DNA of 64,000 nt, taken from positions 1,674,001 through 1,738,000 of the forward strand of contig NZ_CP026031.1 of NCBI RefSeq assembly GCF_003726095.1, given 5' to 3'. The position numbers and the translations under genes were made by a program. Each line of letters opens with the position of its first letter. Positions within the stretch are counted from its first letter, which is position 1. Of this stretch, positions 58,821 to 64,000 are shown piece after piece. This stretch comes from Niallia circulans (GTDB lineage Bacteria; Bacillota; Bacilli; Bacillales; Cytobacillaceae). The notes below the pieces were generated by a model, which was given only the letters and a program-made list of their open reading frames with translations, did not search any database and was not told where the DNA came from.

Positions 58821-59522
58821 TTATTTATATCCTATATGAACCGCAGCAACACCACCAAAATAAGGCTTATATGTCACTTTCTTTAGTCCAGCTTCTTGAA
58901 ACATCAGAGCAAGTTCTTTCATACCCGGAAAGTCACGTGCCGATTCTTGAAGCCATGAATATTCCTTATAGCTTTTCGCAAACAATTTCCCGAAAACCGG
59001 CATGATATATCGAAAATAAAAGTAGTATCCCTGTCTAAAGATCGGCATTGTCGGCTGGGATGTTTCTAAACAAACTACCAATCCACCTGGCTTTACCACT
59101 CTTCGCATCTCTTTTAAAACAGTTAAATAATCTGGAACATTTCGTAAACCAAAGCCGATTGTCACAAAATCAAACTGATTATCATCAAATGGCAATTCCA
59201 TAGCATTCCCGTGAATAAGCTCAATATTCTCATATCCCATTGTCTTTTGTTTACCGATACTCAACATATTTTCACTAAAATCAAGTCCAACTACTTTGCC
59301 GTTTGGTCCAACTTGCTCTGCTAGGCTAATTGTCCAATCAGCTGTTCCGCAGCATACATCTAAACATGCTGCTCCTTTAGGCACATTCATTCTCTTCATC
59401 GTGTCTTTTCGCCATAGTTTATGTTGCTGAAAGCTGATGACTGAATTCATTTTATCGTAATTACTATAAATTTTTTCAAATACATTATGTACCTTTTCTT
59501 CTTTAGATTGCTGCTCTTGCAT
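58821..59522 (-). CDS. menG: Demethylmenaquinone methyltransferase
   Basis: 233-residue class I SAM methyltransferase (ubiE/menH/menG type). [14 protein letters not shown] near residue 52, GLDFSENML near 75, [13 protein letters not shown] near 118 and [17 protein letters not shown] near 140. Catalyses the last step of menaquinone synthesis. Lies between hepS and hepT, the standard Bacillus arrangement; 6 nt after hepS. Confidence 0.96.
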   Translation of the reverse strand: MQEQQSKEEKVHNVFEKIYSNYDKMNSVISFQQHKLWRKDTMKRMNVPKGAACLDVCCGTADWTISLAEQVGPNGKVVGLDFSENMLSIGKQKTMGYENIELIHGNAMELPFDDNQFDFVTIGFGLRNVPDYLTVLKEMRRVVKPGGLVVCLETSQPTMPIFRQGYYFYFRYIMPVFGKLFAKSYKEYSWLQESARDFPGMKELALMFQEAGLKKVTYKPYFGGVAAVHIGYK

Positions 59523-59528
59523 TTTTAA

Positions 59529-60320
59529 TTACCCTTCCTCTACGTACAATTGTTGTTTGTTTATTGCATTTAATAACTGATAGGTATTTTCTCTAAACAC
59601 TGCTTGTAATTCAGGAAGATTTTCTAGCATCTCTTCTAGTCGTGAACTTGTCTCTTTTAAATATTTATCTAATACGGCTGTTTTAGCACTTATAGATAAT
59701 AAATTGTTCTTATTCTCATACTTATAAAATGTTTCGACAACGATTGATCCTTGCGTGCGGTCATATAATTCTTTTTCTTTTTGTATTCGATAAAGAAACA
59801 AATATTCCTCTACAAGCGATTTCCATCCATCTAATTGATAAAAGTCCACAAGCTTTTTAATTAATGCTCCCTCAATATTTTTCAGGCTTTCTATTACCTG
59901 CTCTATTGTTTTCGCATTCTGATGATAAAAGAATATTTTATTCTCATTTACCTCTTTAATTCCTTCTGCAAGGAATTTAAGCATTTTAAGGTCTTCGATT
60001 TCAGCTAATATTTTATAATATTGCCCACTATATAAATCCCCTGCTAATACTGTTAACTGTCGATTTCTTTCGTTCCCTTTATGCATCTTTTCATTTGTAA
60101 CAAGCTCATGGGTATCAAGGGCAATTTGTATAAGTGTAATAGTTGTTGCATATGTAATTATTTCTTGTTTTTGTATATTTGCCTCTAAAAGGACAGATAT
60201 AATTAGTAAAATCTTATGTTCATCTATAACCGGATTTGGTATATGTTTTTGCAAATAATGATTCGAAGTTCGCTCAATCACTCTTTTTTTTACACTCTCT
60301 ATTAATTCCTGCATAACCAT
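59529..60320 (-). CDS. hepS: Heptaprenyl diphosphate synthase component I
   Basis: 263 residues from the ATG after AAGGGTGA; a longer in-frame start has no RBS. All-helical regulatory subunit that pairs with HepT and sets chain length; no DDxxD motif, as expected. Conserved region ISVLLEANIQKQEIITYATT near 48 (in part) and LAGDLYSGQYYKILAEI near 98. In B. subtilis folE-mtrB lie between hbs and hepS; here the 350-nt gap has no such genes. It holds the promoter below and a 14-bp palindrome ATCTTTCGAAAGAT at 60404-60417. Confidence 0.9.
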   Translation of the reverse strand: MVMQELIESVKKRVIERTSNHYLQKHIPNPVIDEHKILLIISVLLEANIQKQEIITYATTITLIQIALDTHELVTNEKMHKGNERNRQLTVLAGDLYSGQYYKILAEIEDLKMLKFLAEGIKEVNENKIFFYHQNAKTIEQVIESLKNIEGALIKKLVDFYQLDGWKSLVEEYLFLYRIQKEKELYDRTQGSIVVETFYKYENKNNLLSISAKTAVLDKYLKETSSRLEEMLENLPELQAVFRENTYQLLNAINKQQLYVEEG

Positions 60321-60496
60321 AACATCACCCTTGTTCCCCATTTATTCCTGGTTTTCTATAATTTCGTTTCTCGCATCTGCTTTTAATTAAGACAGGTGAA
60401 ACTATCTTTCGAAAGATTGTCTATCTATCTTAGAGCTACAAATTAACAAAGCAAACTTAAAAAAAATACTTTCCATTTCTATCACATATTCTAATT

Positions 60497-60505
60497 ATTA
60501 TATCA
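60497..60505 (-). promoter_or_regulatory. Possible extended -10 promoter of hepS operon
   Basis: TGATATAAT on the minus strand, a full extended -10 element; the -35 is weak. It would give a leader of about 170 nt. Confidence 0.35.
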
Positions 60506-60615
60506 CAAGAAAAAGTAAAGGGATACAATTGGCACTTAGGAAAGGGTCTGCTTTATCTTTTCCGAATTAAATGAACATAATTCAGCTTTGTTTCTTTGCA
60601 CCATTAAAAATAACA

Positions 60616-60646
60616 GAAAAAAACCGCGATAATTTTCGCGGTTTTA
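60616..60646 (-). terminator. Terminator of hbs
   Basis: On the minus strand AACCGCGA / TCGCGGTT (8 bp, 6-nt loop) followed by TTTTTTCTG, about 25 nt after the hbs stop. Confidence 0.9.
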
Positions 60647-60670
60647 GTGAAATACTATCATTGTATGTAA

Positions 60671-60943
60671 TTATTTCACTGCGTCTTTAAGTGCTTTACC
60701 TGGTTTAAAAGCAGGAACTTTACTTGCTGCGATTTCAATTTCTTCACCAGTTTGTGGGTTACGACCTTTACGAGCCGCACGCTCACGTACTTCAAAGTTA
60801 CCGAAACCGATAAGTTGTACTTTATCACCATCTTTTAAAGCATTCAAAATTGTATCGAAAACAGCGTCAACTGCTTTAGTAGCGTCCTTTTTTGATAGTT
60901 CACTTGCTTCAGCAACTGCATTGATTAATTCTGTCTTGTTCAT
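60671..60943 (-). CDS. hbs: Histone-like DNA-binding protein HBsu
   Basis: 90 residues from the ATG 7 nt after GGAGGTG. HU-family dimer that wraps [22 protein letters not shown], then the beta-arm [20 protein letters not shown] with the intercalating Pro near 63, ending KALKDAVK. Strong RBS, strong terminator and its own long leader suit a very abundant protein. The upstream 445-nt gap has no gene. Confidence 0.97.
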   Translation of the reverse strand: MNKTELINAVAEASELSKKDATKAVDAVFDTILNALKDGDKVQLIGFGNFEVRERAARKGRNPQTGEEIEIAASKVPAFKPGKALKDAVK

Positions 60944-61364
60944 GCCTTTCACCTCCTCCCGAGTGTTTCAAATAAAAGCTAAAAATTAGTTTCATATCTT
61001 TATTTGTAAACAAATTAACGGAATTATATACGTCCTACTGAATTTTTTCTTAATTGAGACCAATTGGTTTCTACTAAAAAGAAATTCCAGTATGAAAAGC
61101 CTTAAGCTTTTAATAAAGATTAAGAAACCTTTTATAACGCTAATTCCTTTAAAAGATTATCATAATCATTTCTGCATATCAAGAAATTTTATATATTGAT
61201 AGCAATATTTTCTTATTTTGAAATAAAAGCGTAACATTAAAACCATATTTTTACCAATTTCATCCATAATTTGAGCAGAAATGGAACTATTCTCCCGTTG
61301 TTTCAACAAAGTTATAAACGGGTATATATCTAATAAAAGAAATGCCTTTTTATTTATTCATCAA

Positions 61365-61388
61365 AAAAAGAACTCTAAAATAGAGTCC
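61365..61388 (-). terminator. Terminator of spoIVA
   Basis: On the minus strand GGACTCTA / TAGAGTTC (8 bp, one wobble, 3-nt loop) followed by TTTTTTTGATG, beginning at the stop codon of spoIVA. Confidence 0.85.
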
Positions 61389-62867
61389 TTACAAAATAAT
61401 TGCTATGAGTCCACCAGAGCCTTCGTTAATAATTCTTTCTAATGTCTCTTTCAGTTTATAACGTGCATTTTCTGGCATTAATGACAATTTTGCTTGTATG
61501 CCTTCTCGGACGATGGAACTTAAACTTCTTCCAAAAATATCCGAATTCCAGATAGATAATGGATCATCCTCAAAATCTTGCATTAAGTATCTTACTAATT
61601 CCTCACTTTGCTTTTCAGATCCAATGATTGGGGCAAATTCACTTTCCACATCCACTTTAATCATATGGATGGATGGTGCAACGGCTTTTAATCTAACCCC
61701 AAATCTCGAGCCTTGACGAATGATTTCCGGTTCATCTAAACTCATATCCACTAATGAGGGGGCAGCAATGCCATACCCAGTTTGTTTCACCATTTTTAAA
61801 GCATCTGAGATTTGATCATATTCCGTTTTAGCATGTGCAAAATCTTGCATTAATTCTAGTAGGTGGTCTTTTCCTCTAATTTCCACACCTACAATTTCTT
61901 TAAGGATATCATCATATAATTCATCTGGTGCAAACAAATCAATTTCTGCGATACCTTGCCCCATTTCTATACCTGCAAGACCAGCATTTTCAATGAATTC
62001 ATATTCACTAAATTGCGAAACGACTCTATCCACATCTCTTAATCTCTTAATGTCTTTAACTGTTTCTTTTACTGCTTCTTGATAATTATCTCTTAACCAA
62101 TGATTTTCTCTTAATACCATTACCCAGCTTGGTAAGTTTACATTTACCTCTAAAACTGGAAACTCGAATAATGCTTCTCGCATAACATTTAATACATCTG
62201 TTTCACGCATACTTTCTACACTCATGGCAATAACTGGAATATCATATTTTTCGGAAAGCTCTTGTTTTAGAGCATCAGTATTAGGATGATAAGGCTGAGC
62301 ACTATTAATAATCATAATAAATGGTTTACCAACCTCTTTTAACTCTTCAATTACTCTATTCTCAGCTTCTAGATAGTTACTTCTTGGAATATCACCAATC
62401 GTACCATCTGTTGTAATAACGACTCCAATTGTACTGTGTTCTTGAATAACCTTTCTTGTTCCTATTTCAGCAGCTTCATGAAATGGAATAGGCTCTTCAT
62501 ACCATGGTGTATTGATCATTCTAGGACCGTTTTCATCCTCATAACCTTGTGCACCCGGCACAGTATACCCGACACAATCTACAAGCCTAATATTCACTTC
62601 TAATCCTTCATCTACTTTAATAGAGGCCGCTTGATTTGGAACGAACTTTGGCTCTGTTGTCATAATTGTTTTTCCTGCTGCACTTTGTGGAAGCTCATCT
62701 TTAGTCCGAGCTCTATCACCTTCATTGTCCATGTTTGGGATAACAACCAATTCCATGAATTTTTTTATAAAAGTTGATTTTCCGGTACGCACTGCTCCTA
62801 CTACACCTAAGTAAATATCACCGCCCGTTCTTTCGGCAATATCTTTAAAAATATTTACCTTTTCCAA
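61389..62867 (-). CDS. spoIVA: Spore coat morphogenetic ATPase SpoIVA
   Basis: 492 residues, exactly the B. subtilis length, from a TTG with AGGAGGGGA 6 nt upstream; the upstream in-frame ATG has no RBS. TRAFAC-type ATPase: Walker A GAVRTGKSTF near 23, DCVGYTVPGA near 97 and TDGTIGDI near 152. The C-terminal part (ENARYKLKETLERI to LIAIIL) anchors to SpoVM on the forespore. It polymerises to form the base of the coat. Very high conservation. A SigE-like promoter lies upstream. Confidence 0.98.
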   Translation of the reverse strand: MEKVNIFKDIAERTGGDIYLGVVGAVRTGKSTFIKKFMELVVIPNMDNEGDRARTKDELPQSAAGKTIMTTEPKFVPNQAASIKVDEGLEVNIRLVDCVGYTVPGAQGYEDENGPRMINTPWYEEPIPFHEAAEIGTRKVIQEHSTIGVVITTDGTIGDIPRSNYLEAENRVIEELKEVGKPFIMIINSAQPYHPNTDALKQELSEKYDIPVIAMSVESMRETDVLNVMREALFEFPVLEVNVNLPSWVMVLRENHWLRDNYQEAVKETVKDIKRLRDVDRVVSQFSEYEFIENAGLAGIEMGQGIAEIDLFAPDELYDDILKEIVGVEIRGKDHLLELMQDFAHAKTEYDQISDALKMVKQTGYGIAAPSLVDMSLDEPEIIRQGSRFGVRLKAVAPSIHMIKVDVESEFAPIIGSEKQSEELVRYLMQDFEDDPLSIWNSDIFGRSLSSIVREGIQAKLSLMPENARYKLKETLERIINEGSGGLIAIIL

Positions 62868-62936
62868 GTGATCCCCTCCTGAACTTTTCCTAGTACATGG
62901 GATAGAATTATCCATTTAATACTATTAGACAATATA

Positions 62937-62966
62937 TATTTATGATGTTGTCCTATCTCTTTATGC
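62937..62966 (-). promoter_or_regulatory. Possible SigE promoter of spoIVA
   Basis: On the minus strand GCATAAA (-35, 62960-62966), 15-nt spacer and CATAAATA (-10, 62937-62944), resembling the SigE consensus (-35 with ATA, -10 CATACANT). SigE control of spoIVA is known in B. subtilis. Confidence 0.35.
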
Positions 62967-63135
62967 CTTATTTTTTATTTTCCTCCCCTTTTTTTTGCTA
63001 GTTTTTATTTTAAAGTAATAAGACCTTTGTTTATGAACGTAAAAATGATGCCCATCTATACGTTTTCTTTTTATGAAACTAGCATGAATTCATTTATAAA
63101 CTATATTAATCCCATTTGTTCTGTGTATGAATAAA

Positions 63136-63171
63136 TAAAACCTTCTCTTCAATATATACAAGAAGAGAAGG
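63136..63171 (-). terminator. Hairpin upstream of spoIVA
   Basis: On the minus strand CCTTCTCTT / AAGAGAAGG (9 bp, 13-nt loop) followed by TTTTATTTATTC. It backs up the stronger gpsA terminator, and no gene lies between the two. Confidence 0.6.
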
Positions 63172-63311
63172 GATATGACACTTTTTGTTTGGAATCACCT
63201 ATAAAAGACTAGAAAAACTAATCTGATTATCAGCCAGTCTATTAAACTTGCCAAACTGTTACAAAGACATATATCGTTCAAACAATATAGGATAATGTAA
63301 AGCGTCGAAAA

Positions 63312-63361
63312 ACAAAAAAAAATCAAAGTAAGAAGTAGGGGAAACTTCTCACTTTGATTTC
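63312..63361 (-). terminator. Terminator of gpsA
   Basis: On the minus strand AAATCAAAGTGAGAAGT / ACTTCTTACTTTGATTT (17 bp, one mismatch or wobble, 9-nt loop) followed by TTTTTTTTTG. It lies about 165 nt after gpsA. The gap 62868-63524 shows no other gene. Confidence 0.85.
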
Positions 63362-63524
63362 CATTGACTATTTGACCCAAACCCTGTTCATTCCACTAGG
63401 TTGCTTCAAGGCATTTTATGTTATTACATCCATTTTCGAACCATTAAAACGCCTAAATTTCCATAAAAAGATTTCGTTCATTCTCCTTTCATAAGAAAGG
63501 ATTTACAAAGTACACATCTTTTCC

Positions 63525-64000
63525 TTATTCTATGTACTGAGAAGCAAGAATGTTTATTAAATCTTCCATTTCGTTCGTTTTTCCTCTGGCCATTAAGCTT
63601 TCGACTGCTGCTTTTGCATCTTGGCCATTGAATAAAATTTCGAATAATGCATTTGTGATAGGCATCGTAACATCGTATTTTTCGGAAAGCTGATGGGCTG
63701 CTTTCGTTGTTCGAATTCCTTCTACAACCATTCCCATTTGCTCCAGTACTTCTTCTAGTGCATGACCTTTTCCAAGCATATTACCTGCTCGCCAGTTTCT
63801 TGAATGAACACTTGTACAAGTAACAATTAAATCTCCAATCCCAGTCAAACCAGCAAAAGTAAGTGGATTTGCGCCCATTCTTGTTCCAAGTCTTGCCATT
63901 TCAGCAAGTCCTCTTGTAATTAATGCGGCCTTTGCATTATCACCAAAACCTAATCCATCTGCAATCCCTGCACACACTGCAATAATATTTTTCAACGCCC
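63525..64000 (-). CDS. gpsA: NAD(P)-dependent glycerol-3-phosphate dehydrogenase, C-terminal half
   Basis: The reading frame is open to the window edge, so about 158 C-terminal residues are seen. Catalytic domain: [18 protein letters not shown] (with the active Lys), [14 protein letters not shown], and [19 protein letters not shown] (substrate phosphate loop), then the end [13 protein letters not shown]. Makes sn-glycerol 3-phosphate for phospholipids. Upstream of spoIVA-hbs, the usual Bacillus order. Confidence 0.96.
   Translation of the reverse strand, partial: ALKNIIAVCAGIADGLGFGDNAKAALITRGLAEMARLGTRMGANPLTFAGLTGIGDLIVTCTSVHSRNWRAGNMLGKGHALEEVLEQMGMVVEGIRTTKAAHQLSEKYDVTMPITNALFEILFNGQDAKAAVESLMARGKTNEMEDLINILASQYIE

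Noticed and set aside
63195..63380. 61-codon hydrophobic minus-strand ORF
   Set aside because: It covers the gpsA terminator stem and has no RBS.

Overview
This window looks like chromosomal DNA from a low-GC, endospore-forming member of the Bacillaceae. The evidence is a set of sporulation genes (spoIVA, a cotD-like coat gene, yppG, ypjB), bacillithiol genes (bshA, bshB1), gpsB, a Bacillus-type (type B) RNase P RNA, menaquinone genes, and a gene order close to the ypbR to gpsA arc of Bacillus subtilis. It is clearly not B. subtilis or B. cereus. A Niallia/Cytobacillus-type genome would fit, but that is a guess. Nearly all genes lie on the minus strand. I see no prophage, transposase, tRNA, CRISPR array or plasmid gene.

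Layout. 0-5 kb: the N-terminal 700 residues of a double dynamin-like GTPase (DynA/YpbR), a tiny Fur-boxed transcription unit, a CheX-like protein, a cysteine-rich 41-residue peptide and the M32 carboxypeptidase YpwA. 5-16 kb: XPD-like helicase YpvA, RNA methyltransferase YpsC, rnpB with a near-consensus promoter, gpsB-ypsA, cotD, the mitomycin-repair pair mrfB-mrfA (yprB-yprA) and an alpha/beta hydrolase. 16-25 kb: a small heat-shock protein with a possible SigK promoter, the yppG/yppE/yppC group, recU-ponA on the plus strand, then ypoC-nth-dnaD. 25-34 kb: asnS, aspB, ypmB, dinG and the pantothenate operon panBCD. 34-40 kb: a tight operon ypjD-dapB-mgsA-bshB1-bshA-cca-birA. 40-47 kb: YitT-type protein (ypjC), then a serine hydrolase, an Fsr-type MFS exporter and a YugP-like protease inserted before ypjB-ypjA, then ypiB-ypiA. 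48-56 kb: an unrecognised 299-residue protein, the shikimate/tyrosine cluster aroC-aroB-aroH-hisC-tyrA-aroA, and cheR. 56-64 kb: a block of tandem GC-rich repeats, ndk, the menaquinone side-chain and methylation genes hepT-menG-hepS, hbs, spoIVA and the C-terminal half of gpsA.

Points that stand out. (1) A complete small unit at about 2.3-2.57 kb: a Fur-box palindrome over the -35 of a good SigA promoter, a strong RBS, a 29-codon hydrophobic ORF and a 22-bp perfect terminator stem. (2) panB, birA and aroB each carry a one-base deletion in a run of G, which points to homopolymer under-calling or, less likely, real slippage mutations. (3) A tandem array of structured intergenic repeats lies at 56.7-57.0 kb. 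(4) Compared with B. subtilis, the trp operon, mtrB/folE, qcrABC with ypiF, and ypmA are missing from their usual places. The rest is conserved housekeeping DNA, and I found no convincing large new multi-gene system.
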